A DNA stretch of 64,000 nt, from the NCBI GenBank assembly GCA_963762635.1, contig CAVXLQ010000023.1:62001-126000 (forward strand), given 5' to 3'. This DNA comes from Tenggerimyces sp963762635. Lineage in GTDB: Bacteria; Actinomycetota; Actinomycetes; Propionibacteriales; Actinopolymorphaceae. The position numbers and the translations under genes are program-made. Below, piece by piece: positions 19,962-28,018 of the stretch; position 1 is the stretch's first letter; every line of letters starts with the position of its first letter. The notes below the pieces were generated by a model. The model was not told the origin of the DNA, made no database searches, and saw nothing but the letters and a program-made list of their open reading frames with translations.

Positions 19962-21860
19962 ATGAAGCTGGTCCGGTTGGTCGGAGTTGTCATGGTCGCC
20001 GCGGCGCTCACTGCCTCGGTCGGTCTGCTGCCGGGCGAGTCCTCGTCCGCGGCGGTGGCCGGTCCTGGTCAGCCGTACGCGCCGAACTGGCACCCGCGCG
20101 ATCTGCTGACCTGGAGCCCTTCCACCGATGCCGATGCTCCGTTCAACAAGAGCGCGACGCCGCTGGTGCCTCGCGTTCAGGGGCCCGCCGCCAACCCAGA
20201 CGCTGAGTCGCGCCGGCTGCTTGCCCTGTCTGTCTTCGCGAACACGGACGGGAACCCGTCGCAAGGGTCGGCGAACTTCGACTACTACACCTCGGAGTTC
20301 TGGCAGTACATCGACACGTTGGTGTTCTGGGGCGGCTCGGCGAGCGAGGGACTGATCCTCGCGCCGAACCCGACCGTGACCGATGCCGCGCACCGGAACG
20401 GCGTTCCCGTGTACGGCACGGTGTTCTTCCCTCCTGTCGTCTACGGCGGGCAGCTCTCCTGGGTGCAGGACCTGCTTGCGCGTGACGCGTCGGGGCACTT
20501 CCCGTTGGCGAAGAAGCTGGCGGAGGTCTCTCGGTACTACGGGTTCGAGGGCTGGTTCATCAACCAGGAGACGGATGGGACTGATGCGGCTTCGGCTGCC
20601 GCCATGCGCGACTTCATCGTGGAGCTGAAGTCCTATGGGTCGCGGGTCATCTGGTACGACGCGATGAACGAGACCGGTGCGGTCGGCTGGCGTGGTGCTC
20701 TGGACGAGCAGAACGACTCGTTCTTCGCCGCCTCGGACCTGATGTTCGTGGACTTCCGGTGGGACCTGCCGGACCTGCCTGCTTCTGCTGCGTATGCGCG
20801 CTCGATGTCTCGGTCGCCTGCTGAGCTGTTCTTCGGGGTGGACACGGGGTGGCGGCAGTTCGGCGTGCAGCCTGACTTCGACGCGATCTATCCCGCCTCC
20901 GCTGCTTCGGGCGCGTCGGTGGCGTTGTACCGGCCGGACTTCACGTTGACGGGGACGGACGACAAGACGCAGTTCGCTGCGCGGGAGTCGCGTTTCTGGG
21001 TGGGTGCTGATCGCGATCCCTCTCTGTCCGGTGCGGATGCCGATGGGTGGCGTGGGGTGTCGTCGAAGATCGGCGAGTCGACGCCGGTCTTGCGGCTGCC
21101 GTTCGTGACGTCGTTCTCCACCGGGCGTGGGTTGTCGTACGCGAGGGACGGCCGGGTGCTGCAGCGGCTGCCGTGGAACGACCTTGCTGCGCAGGACGTT
21201 CTGCCGACGTGGCGTTGGCTGGTGCGTGGTGCGCCTTTGACGGTGGACTACTCCTTCGAGCGGGCCTGGAACGGTGGGTCGTCGCTGCGGTTGTCCGGCG
21301 CTGTGCCTTCTGCTGCTGACGTTCCGCTCTTCGCCGCGCGTGCTCGAGTCGCGCAAGGGACCCGCCTGTCTGTGGTGGCGTCAGGCTCGGTACGCCTGTC
21401 GGCAGTGCTGCGGTTCGCCGACCGCCCCGGCCGAGATGTCGTTGTCCCGTTGGGCAAAGCCCGTTCCGGCTGGACGTCGCTGTCAGCGTCGCTGTCGAAG
21501 TACGCCGGCCGAACGCTGACGAGCATCGGCCTCCGCCTGTCGGATCCGTCGGCTGCCACGGTCGACGTCCACGTCGGTGAGCTTGCCCTCCGTACGTCGT
21601 CGTCCCGCCCCGCCGCGCCCTCCCGAGTCCGCGTCGTCCCCTCGACCGACGGCGGCCTCCGCGTCACGTGGAAGGCGTCGCCGACGAACAACGTGCGCTA
21701 CAACATCTTCGTGACGGACGCGGACGGTGTTCGCCGCTGGGCCGGAACGACGTCCTACCCGGCGAAGTACGTCGGCCCTGAGCTCCACGCCCAAGCCAAC
21801 GACGTCCAGATCGAAGCCATCGACCTGAACGGCAACCGCAGCCATCGAGCCAGCAACTGA
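19962..21860 (+). CDS. Secreted GH85 endo-beta-N-acetylglucosaminidase
   Basis: Enzyme of 632 residues expected to cut the chitobiose core of N-glycans. A signal peptide is clear (MKLVRLVGVVMVAAALTASV, then an alanine-rich cleavage region near residue 35). GH85 features include YTSEFWQYIDTLVFWGGSAS, GVPVYGTVFFPPVVYGG and the catalytic pair in GFEGWFINQETDG, with Asn201 and Glu203 two residues apart as in GH85 (substrate-assisted mechanism). Beta-rich accessory domains including a fibronectin-III-like C-terminus follow. ATG 19962 was chosen because it starts the signal peptide and lies behind CAGGGGAGG. A GH20 hexosaminidase starts one base after its stop. Confidence 0.92.
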   Translation: MKLVRLVGVVMVAAALTASVGLLPGESSSAAVAGPGQPYAPNWHPRDLLTWSPSTDADAPFNKSATPLVPRVQGPAANPDAESRRLLALSVFANTDGNPSQGSANFDYYTSEFWQYIDTLVFWGGSASEGLILAPNPTVTDAAHRNGVPVYGTVFFPPVVYGGQLSWVQDLLARDASGHFPLAKKLAEVSRYYGFEGWFINQETDGTDAASAAAMRDFIVELKSYGSRVIWYDAMNETGAVGWRGALDEQNDSFFAASDLMFVDFRWDLPDLPASAAYARSMSRSPAELFFGVDTGWRQFGVQPDFDAIYPASAASGASVALYRPDFTLTGTDDKTQFAARESRFWVGADRDPSLSGADADGWRGVSSKIGESTPVLRLPFVTSFSTGRGLSYARDGRVLQRLPWNDLAAQDVLPTWRWLVRGAPLTVDYSFERAWNGGSSLRLSGAVPSAADVPLFAARARVAQGTRLSVVASGSVRLSAVLRFADRPGRDVVVPLGKARSGWTSLSASLSKYAGRTLTSIGLRLSDPSAATVDVHVGELALRTSSSRPAAPSRVRVVPSTDGGLRVTWKASPTNNVRYNIFVTDADGVRRWAGTTSYPAKYVGPELHAQANDVQIEAIDLNGNRSHRASN

Positions 21861-21861
21861 G

Positions 21862-23406
21862 GTGCCCGTGATCGATCTCATCCCCGCTCCGGTTGTCGCG
21901 GAGGTTGCCGATGGGGCGCCGGTGGAACTGGCTGGCGCCTCGGTGATCGCGCCTCCCGAGCTCGACGAGGTCGTGGCGCTGTTTCCTTGGTTGAATGACG
22001 CGTCGGTCGAGCTGGTGCTGCGCGACTTCACTTCCGACGAGCGGCGGGCGTTGCCTACGACGACCGGGCGGCGGGCGGATCTCGGTGATCCGTTGGGGGA
22101 GCTGTACGGGCTGACCGCGGGGGATGGGCGGGTCGAGGTGTTCGCTCCGACCGCTGAGGGCATCTATCGCGGGCTCACCACCTTGCGGCAGCTGAGTGGG
22201 GATGGGGCGAAGGCCGTTCCGGCCTTGCGGATTCTCGATGGGCCGCGGTTCGCGTGGCGCGGGTTGTCGTTGGACACCTCCCGGCGGTTCTTCCCACCCG
22301 ACGAGGTCCGGCAGATCGTCGACCTACTTGCCCTCTACAAGGCGAACGTTCTGCACCTCCACCTGACCGACTCCGAGGGCTGGCGGATCGCGATCGACTC
22401 CTGGCCCAGGCTGACCGAGGCCGGCGGCTTCTACCCGAAGGAGGAGTACGCCGCGCTCGTCGCGTACGCCGCGGAGCGGTTCGTGACGATCGTTCCGGAG
22501 ATCGACCTGCCCGGTCACACGGGCGCGGTGTTCCAGGCGTATCCCGAGCTCGCCGCGGAGGGCGTCGACGGGAATCCGTTCCTCGCCTACCTCCATCCCG
22601 ATCATCCGCAGGTCCCTGGCTTCGTCAACGACGTGTTGACGGAGCTCGCCGCGCTGACGCCGGGTGGGTTCATCCACCTGGGTGGGGACGAGACGTTCGG
22701 GATGCCGGAGGAGCTGTACGAGCGGTTCATGGCGCTGGTCCGGCCGTACGTTCCCGCGCTGGGCAAGAAGCTCGTCGTGTGGCAGGAGGCGACCCGCAGC
22801 GGCGCGCTGGAGGCGGACGATCTCGTGCAGTACTGGCTCGAGTTCGACCCGGCGAGTCTCGTGACCCTCGCCGACACGCCCGACCCGACCGAGGGCCTGA
22901 CGCTGCCGGGCGGACAGACGATTTCGCCGGAGATCTTGGCCGCGATCCTGCACATGCTGCCGAAGTCGCAGGGCGACGTGGACCGGGCGATGGCGACCGG
23001 GAACGACGTGCTGGTGTCGCTGAGCACGAAGGCGTACCTCGACACGCCCTACGCCGAGCCCTCGGACGGCGCGAAGCAGGAGGCCGAACGCCAGCGCCTC
23101 GGGATGCCGTTCTATCCGAAGCAGACCGTGGCGGAGTTCTACGACTGGGACCCGGCCACCGTGCACCCACGCCTGCCCGAGTCCTCGATCGCGGGCGTCG
23201 AGGCAGCGTTGTGGTGCGAGTCCGTCGAGTCGTTCGCCGATGCCATCTTCCTGATCCTGCCCCGTCTTTGCGGCGTCGCCGAGCGCGCCTGGAGCCCCGC
23301 CGGCGGAACCTGGGAGGCGTACGCCCCTCGCCTCGCCGCCCAGGTTCCGCTGTGGGACCGCCACGGTTGGCCCTACTTCCGCTCGCCCCTGATCGGCTCA
23401 GGTTAG
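21862..23406 (+). CDS. GH20 beta-N-acetylhexosaminidase
   Basis: Hexosaminidase of 514 residues that removes terminal GlcNAc/GalNAc. An N-terminal GH20b-type domain (about 1-120) precedes the TIM barrel: WRGLSLDTSRRFFP, VLHLHLTDSEGWRI, the long EIDLPGHTGAVFQAYPEL strand, and the catalytic Asp276-Glu277 pair in FIHLGGDETFG, followed by KLVVWQEA and CESVESFADAIFLILPRL. No signal peptide is visible, so it probably acts inside the cell on sugars released by the secreted GH85 enzyme encoded one base upstream. A GTG start is used; a second GTG is two codons downstream. The 3' end overlaps the convergent membrane-protein gene by 9 bases. Confidence 0.95.
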   Translation: MPVIDLIPAPVVAEVADGAPVELAGASVIAPPELDEVVALFPWLNDASVELVLRDFTSDERRALPTTTGRRADLGDPLGELYGLTAGDGRVEVFAPTAEGIYRGLTTLRQLSGDGAKAVPALRILDGPRFAWRGLSLDTSRRFFPPDEVRQIVDLLALYKANVLHLHLTDSEGWRIAIDSWPRLTEAGGFYPKEEYAALVAYAAERFVTIVPEIDLPGHTGAVFQAYPELAAEGVDGNPFLAYLHPDHPQVPGFVNDVLTELAALTPGGFIHLGGDETFGMPEELYERFMALVRPYVPALGKKLVVWQEATRSGALEADDLVQYWLEFDPASLVTLADTPDPTEGLTLPGGQTISPEILAAILHMLPKSQGDVDRAMATGNDVLVSLSTKAYLDTPYAEPSDGAKQEAERQRLGMPFYPKQTVAEFYDWDPATVHPRLPESSIAGVEAALWCESVESFADAIFLILPRLCGVAERAWSPAGGTWEAYAPRLAAQVPLWDRHGWPYFRSPLIGSG

Positions 23407-23940
23407 GGCCGGCTCCGCAACGCGGGCGGGAGCGGGCAGCCGGGTGCCGGGGGCCAGCAGGAAGAGCATCCAGATGCCGAACGCGAGGAAGCCGACGTAC
23501 GACACCCAAGGGCCCTCGGCGGAGGCGGCCAAGGGAGCGAGGGCGGCGGCTAGCAGCGAGAGGGCTGCGCCAGCCAGACCAAGGTAGGCGTGCCACTTCG
23601 CGAACAAGCCGGTGCGGAGGCCTCCCATGGACAGGCCGAACATGGCTACTGCCAGGCCCACGGGGTTGATCGCGAAGAACGCGTTGTGCAATGTCCACAC
23701 GATCTCGTTCGGCACGATCACCAAGGCCAGTTGGCAGGCGGCCACCGCGGCGAAGATGAGGCCGATGAACAGGATGCCGATCAGACCGATCATCGACCAG
23801 CTCTCGCCCGGCCGTTCCAGCGCACGTAGCGACGAGTGCGCTCCCGCGCCGGCGATGGCCAGCAACACGGCGTTGACGGAGAACAGGCCCACGACGAAGC
23901 CCACCGATGGACCGTTCGCCGCGTAGTAGGCGGCGGACAC
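23398..23940 (-). CDS. Five-helix membrane protein of unknown function
   Basis: Hydrophobic protein of about 180 residues with five predicted helices (VGFVVGLFSVNAVLLAIAGA, GLIGILFIGLIFAAVAACQL, a central helix through AINPVGLAVAMFGLSMGG, LGLAGAALSLLAAALAPLA, VSYVGFLAFGIWMLFLLAP). The overall look is DUF4386-like, but the first helix of that family is absent, so the gene may be 5'-truncated. The GTG at 23940 is the best in-frame start and has no clear ribosome-binding site. It diverges from the frameshifted TetR gene (24040), which suggests it is the regulator's target. Confidence 0.6.
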   Translation of the reverse strand: MSAAYYAANGPSVGFVVGLFSVNAVLLAIAGAGAHSSLRALERPGESWSMIGLIGILFIGLIFAAVAACQLALVIVPNEIVWTLHNAFFAINPVGLAVAMFGLSMGGLRTGLFAKWHAYLGLAGAALSLLAAALAPLAASAEGPWVSYVGFLAFGIWMLFLLAPGTRLPAPARVAEPALT

Positions 23941-24039
23941 CGAAGTGGTAAGCCCGCGAGTCGACTGTTGTCGTCGCCAGGCCGGTACCGGATGTTCACC
24001 GCGCTCCTGGTCTGGCGTGGCATCCGGAGGGGATCCCTC

Positions 24040-24665
24040 ATGGCGAAACTGTCCATGGGTACACGTGGGTACGAGGCGCCGCGGCGGCGGGCTCAGGCGG
24101 CGGAGACGCGCGCCGAGATCGTCGCGGCCGCACGCCGGCTGTTCGTGTCCCGCGGGTGGGGGGCGACGACCGTACGCGACGTCGCGCGCGAGGCCGGTCT
24201 CTCCGAACCGACCGTCTACAACGCGGTCGGCGGCAAGCCGGCGTTGGCCCTCGCCCTGGTCGACGAGGTGGATGCGTCCGGCGACGTCGCGCGCGAGAGG
24301 GCGGCGATCGCCGAGGCCGCGGGCGACCCACCGCGGCAGCTGGCGGCGATGGTCGCGTTCGACCGCCGGCTGTTCGAGGCCGGTGCGGACGTGATCCGGC
24401 TGCTGCGCGAGGGCGGGCGGACCGAGCAGGACCTCGCCGCGGCGTATCGCGAGGGCGAGGCCGCGGCGAGGCGATGCGCAAGCGGGTGTTCGGCAGCTGG
24501 CCGGCGGGCGTGCTGGCCGTCGACGTACCCACCGCCTGCGACCTCTACGGCGGGCTGTGCAATGTCGACGTCTGGACGAACCTGCTCGAGGAGCGCGGCT
24601 GGTCACCCGACCGCATCGAGCAGTGGTGGAACGAGTCGCTCACCCGTCAGCTGCTGCTGCCCTAG
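24040..24665 (+). pseudogene. TetR family regulator, one-base deletion
   Basis: The N-terminal half reads from ATG 24040 in one frame: the TetR helix-turn-helix is AARRLFVSRGWGATTVRDVA-REAGLSEPTVYNAVG. Near 24468-24470 the reading continues in the next frame (AMRKRVFGSWPAGVLAVDV to SLTRQLLLP, TAG at 24663-24665). Adding one G in gcggcgaggcg restores a continuous protein of about 208 residues with AAEAMRKR at the join. A C-terminal ligand-binding domain is recognisable. It is divergent from the membrane protein at 23398-23940. Without correction the frame runs on into the GH16 region, so a sequencing deletion is a real alternative to decay. Confidence 0.75.
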
Positions 24666-24671
24666 ACGAGG

Positions 24672-25484
24672 TCAGGCCGCGTACTCGCGGTACCAGTCGA
24701 GCTCGTACGTCGCAGGCGTCATGTTGCCGCCGTAGAAGTTGTCCAGCTGGATGGTCTGGTGGCCGGACGGCATGCACTGGATGCAGCGGCGTACGTCGTT
24801 CGCGCCGCCGGAGAAGCGGAACCACTCCTCGCCGTCGATGAAGCCGGCGACGTGGTCCGCGGTCCACTCGAACGCGACGTTGTGCCACTCCGTCAGCGGG
24901 GCGCCGCAGTCGGTCTCGCGACTGAACTCCTGCTGGACGGCGGCGTTCGCGTCGTGCGGGTAGTGGATGAAGGACTCCGCGCAGTCCGCGCCCGGTGCGC
25001 CGTTCTCGAGGTAGTCGTACTCGCCGTCCTCCGGCCACTGGTCGGAGTCCGGCCAGATGATCAGCAACGGGTGATACTCGCGGCCGTTCGCGCTTCCTGT
25101 GTTGGTCGAACGGATCCGCGCCTCCCACCGGCCGTACTGGCGGCCGTTCTTCGACGCGAGCCAGCCGGAGTCTCCGTCGGCCTCTCCGGTCTGGCGCAGG
25201 AAGCCGCCGAAGACGCGCGTGTTCGCTTCGCACCTGCGGCCGTTGCCCGCGTGGCCGGGCCAACACTGGTCGACGCCGCCGCCGGCGAGGCTCCACTTGG
25301 ACTGGTCGGGAACGGCCGGCGCGGATGCCGAGCCGTAGTCGAACTCGTCGGAGCCAGCCAACGGGTCGCCCCAGCCGAACCGCTCGGCAGCGGTGTCGCC
25401 AGGCTCGGCGTTCGCGGCCGGAGCGAGCAGGGAGACGATGAGCAGGCTGGCACTCGCCAGGATGAACCTACTGCGCGCTTTCAT
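24672..25484 (-). CDS. Secreted GH16-family glycoside hydrolase
   Basis: Secreted enzyme of 270 residues. The signal peptide is MKARSRFILASASLLIVSLL followed by APAANA. The GH16 catalytic motif ExDxxE is present in GEYDYLEN with Glu155, Asp157 and Glu160, and conserved flanking elements include KWSL, GRWEARIR, EWHNVAFEW and a C-terminal ELDWYREY. GH16 members cleave beta-1,3/1,4-glucans, agars or related polymers. The best guess is a beta-glucanase but the sequence does not settle it. Several cysteine pairs fit an extracellular location. The upstream gene on the same strand is a LacI regulator, 86 bases away, with a palindromic region between. Confidence 0.88.
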   Translation of the reverse strand: MKARSRFILASASLLIVSLLAPAANAEPGDTAAERFGWGDPLAGSDEFDYGSASAPAVPDQSKWSLAGGGVDQCWPGHAGNGRRCEANTRVFGGFLRQTGEADGDSGWLASKNGRQYGRWEARIRSTNTGSANGREYHPLLIIWPDSDQWPEDGEYDYLENGAPGADCAESFIHYPHDANAAVQQEFSRETDCGAPLTEWHNVAFEWTADHVAGFIDGEEWFRFSGGANDVRRCIQCMPSGHQTIQLDNFYGGNMTPATYELDWYREYAA

Positions 25485-25535
25485 TGACGACCCCCGTCAA
25501 ATCGTGTGCGTGCGTTGGTGGTTTACCGGTATACC
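25484..25535 (-). promoter_or_regulatory. Palindromic operator candidate and hairpin around the GH16 ribosome-binding site
   Basis: Two overlapping 8-base palindromes, TACCGGTA (25524-25531) and GGTATACC (25528-25535), lie 40-51 bases before the GH16 start, a natural place for binding by the LacI regulator encoded next door. Directly at the start, TTGACG (25484-25489 on the + strand) and CGTCAA (25495-25500) are perfect inverted repeats around ACCCC. In the mRNA the G-rich Shine-Dalgarno sequence GGGGG would sit in the loop and the start codon at the stem. Both roles are inferred from the sequence. Confidence 0.4.
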
Positions 25536-25570
25536 TCAACCAGACCAAACGCCGCAAGGGGGTGCGAACG

Positions 25571-26593
25571 TCAGTTCGAGTGCCGCCAGCGGATCTCCGC
25601 CGGGAGCAGCGTCTGCCGGTCGACCTCGTTGCCGGCGACCCTGGCGAGCAGGAGTTCGGCGGCCGTACGGCCGAGCGCGCGGTAGTCGCAGCTCACGGTC
25701 GAGAGTGTCGGCGAGGTGTGAGACGCGAGCTGGATGTCGTCGAAGCCGGCGACCGCGATGTCGTCCGGAACGTTCAGCCCCGCGTCCTTGAGCACGGCGA
25801 GCCCTGCGACCGCCATCACGTCGTTGGCGTAGAAGATCGCGGTTGGCCTTGTTTTGTCGGCGATCAGCTCCTGCGTCGCCGCGGCGCCGCCCGCGGCGGT
25901 GAAGTGCCCGACGGCGAGTGCGCCGGGCTCGAGCCCGAACTCGGCGACCGTTTTCCGCCACAGGCGTTCACGATCCTTGGCGTGACCGAGTTCTGGCGCG
26001 CCCATCACGTGGGCGATTTCCCTGTGTCCGTTGATGATGAAGTGGATGAGGAGCTGGCGTACCTGTGCCGCGCTGTCGGTGTCGACGCTGGGGAACGGGC
26101 AGCCTCTCCCCGGGCGACCGACGACGACCACGCGGGCGTCCTGGTCGGCGAGCAGCTTGAGGCGGAAGTCGGGCTGGCGGAGGTCGTTCAGCAGGAAGCC
26201 GTCGACGCGTCGTTCGGCGATCAGGTGCTGGTAGGCGTTTCGTTCCTGAGCGGCATTCTCGACGAACCGGAGGATCGCCGAGTACTGATGCCGCGCGAGC
26301 ACGGACTCGACGCCGGCGAGGAACGCGGGAAAGAACGGGTCGAGCTCGAGCAGCTCGGCCGGACGGCGCAGGATCAGCCCGATCGCCTGAGCAGGCGCCC
26401 CATTGATCGCCCGCGCCGCCGCACTAGGCACCCACCCCAACCGCGCCGCAGCCGCCTGGATCCGCTCCCGCGTCGGCGCGCTGATTCGCGCACCACCATT
26501 GAACGTTCGCGAGACAGCACCCTTCGACACCCCCGCCGCAGCCGCCACATCAGCAATCGTCGGCCGACGCTTCGGTGTCCGGGACGCTGCCAT
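25571..26593 (-). CDS. LacI family transcriptional regulator
   Basis: Regulator of 340 residues. The LacI helix-turn-helix is TIADVAAAAGVSKGAVSRTF with the hinge helix ERIQAAAARLGWVPSAAARA, followed by a periplasmic-binding-protein-like sugar domain (IGLILRRPAELLELDPFF, GFDDIQLASHTSPTLSTV). Its position directly upstream of the secreted GH16 gene on the same strand, with palindromes in the gap, suggests that it represses the hydrolase until an oligosaccharide inducer appears. This is inference. It lies 16 bases before the glycosyltransferase operon end at 26609. Confidence 0.94.
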   Translation of the reverse strand: MAASRTPKRRPTIADVAAAAGVSKGAVSRTFNGGARISAPTRERIQAAAARLGWVPSAAARAINGAPAQAIGLILRRPAELLELDPFFPAFLAGVESVLARHQYSAILRFVENAAQERNAYQHLIAERRVDGFLLNDLRQPDFRLKLLADQDARVVVVGRPGRGCPFPSVDTDSAAQVRQLLIHFIINGHREIAHVMGAPELGHAKDRERLWRKTVAEFGLEPGALAVGHFTAAGGAAATQELIADKTRPTAIFYANDVMAVAGLAVLKDAGLNVPDDIAVAGFDDIQLASHTSPTLSTVSCDYRALGRTAAELLLARVAGNEVDRQTLLPAEIRWRHSN

Positions 26594-26608
26594 CCCCGAA
26601 GGATAAGG

Positions 26609-28018
26609 CTAGGCCGGCGTGGCTACGGGCGTTGCGTTCTCGGGCCAGCGGTACGCGTCGCGGGCGATCTCCATGCGGCGGGCACGGTAGTCGGGCGACG
26701 TGCCCGGGAGGATGTGTTCGACTGGGTGGTCGGCCATCAGCACCGCGGGGTTGAGCTCCTCGGTCACCACCGGGTGGATCGCCAGCGGCCGCGAGGGGCC
26801 CGCGACGGCTACGCGGCCCAACGCGCGGCGGACGAGGGTGGTGCCGTGGGGCCCGAGGCCGCGCATCGCCGCGGCCCGCGCCGCGAGGTCGACCGTACGG
26901 AGCCGCTCGCCCGTCGAGGCGCGGTGGCCGTCGAACGTCTGCGCCAGGTCCGACAGCAGCGAGGCCGTCGCCGAAGCGCCGGTGTGGGCGGGAAGCTGCG
27001 CGCACAGCAGCTTCAGCCGTTCGCGCGTCGCCGGATCCAGCAATCCCTTCACCGCCGAGGCGATCGAGCCCGGCGATCCGTCGGCCCGCAAGGCCAAACC
27101 GACGTCCGCGGTCCACTGCGACCGCGTCACCTGGTCGTCCGTCGCCGTCGACATGTTCGGCACGAAGACGGTCGGCACCCGAGCCGGCAGCAGCTCGTGC
27201 ACCGCGTTGTAGCCCGCCGCCGACACCGCCGCGTCGAACGCCGAGAGGTAGCGAGCCAACGGGTACACGTCGACGAGCTCGCGCACCCGCGCGGCGTCCT
27301 CGGGCGGCAGCCCCGCCTTCGCCAACGGCGCCCGCGTCACCGCGACCTGCCAGTCGGGATCGGCGAGGAAGGCGCGAATGGCCTCAACCGCCGGTGTCAC
27401 GACGTCGTTGATCGACCCCGCCCCGAGCGTCACCAACGCGGCCGGGCGGTCCGGGTCCAGGCCGAGGGCAGCGGCCGCTTCCGACCGAGACAAGGCAGGC
27501 ACCTGCTCGAGCACGGTGATCGGCGGCACGCGTACGGCGTCCTCCAGCGAGGCCGTCGCCCCGTCGTCGGCGTCCGACGCGATATCGCCCGGCTCGACGA
27601 CGAGATCGAAGAACGGCCGCGCGGCGAGCGCCCGCTCGTTCGCGCCGGCGCGCCACATGCCGCGGCGTACCCACACGAACGCGACGTCCGGATGCGCCGC
27701 CCGCGCCCGCAGCAGGCCGAGGTACGGCGAGACGCCGTCGAAGACGAACACCCGCGCCGCCGTCTCCTCGAGCAAAGCCCCGACCCGCTCGCCGAGGTAG
27801 CGGTGCCAGACCATGTGCGGCATCCAGCCGCGGTGGTGGCTCGGGCAGTACTCCGCCCGCAGCCCGTGCCGGCCCACAACGTGCACCGCGGTCGACAGCG
27901 AGAACACGACCGGCTCCGCGCGATCGCCAAGTGCGATCCCGACCGCGGCCTGCCGGGCCAGGTGGCCCATGCCCGTGCCGTTGCTGGTCGCGAGAACGAT
28001 CCGGGGTGCTGCGGTCAT
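26609..28018 (-). CDS. Glycosyltransferase, GT28/MurG-like
   Basis: GT-B fold glycosyltransferase of 469 residues. The N-terminal ATSNGTGMGHLARQAAVGIA resembles the GGxGGH-type acceptor loop of MurG-like enzymes, and the nucleotide-sugar domain contains LVTLGAGSIND and the donor-binding SAAGYNAVHELLPARVPTVF. The C-terminal 100 residues have no recognised domain. The start overlaps the wecB stop (ATGA), making it the last gene of a four-gene minus-strand operon (31917 to 26609). The donor is likely a UDP-N-acetylhexosamine given the neighbouring epimerase, but this is inferred. Confidence 0.88.
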   Translation of the reverse strand: MTAAPRIVLATSNGTGMGHLARQAAVGIALGDRAEPVVFSLSTAVHVVGRHGLRAEYCPSHHRGWMPHMVWHRYLGERVGALLEETAARVFVFDGVSPYLGLLRARAAHPDVAFVWVRRGMWRAGANERALAARPFFDLVVEPGDIASDADDGATASLEDAVRVPPITVLEQVPALSRSEAAAALGLDPDRPAALVTLGAGSINDVVTPAVEAIRAFLADPDWQVAVTRAPLAKAGLPPEDAARVRELVDVYPLARYLSAFDAAVSAAGYNAVHELLPARVPTVFVPNMSTATDDQVTRSQWTADVGLALRADGSPGSIASAVKGLLDPATRERLKLLCAQLPAHTGASATASLLSDLAQTFDGHRASTGERLRTVDLAARAAAMRGLGPHGTTLVRRALGRVAVAGPSRPLAIHPVVTEELNPAVLMADHPVEHILPGTSPDYRARRMEIARDAYRWPENATPVATPA

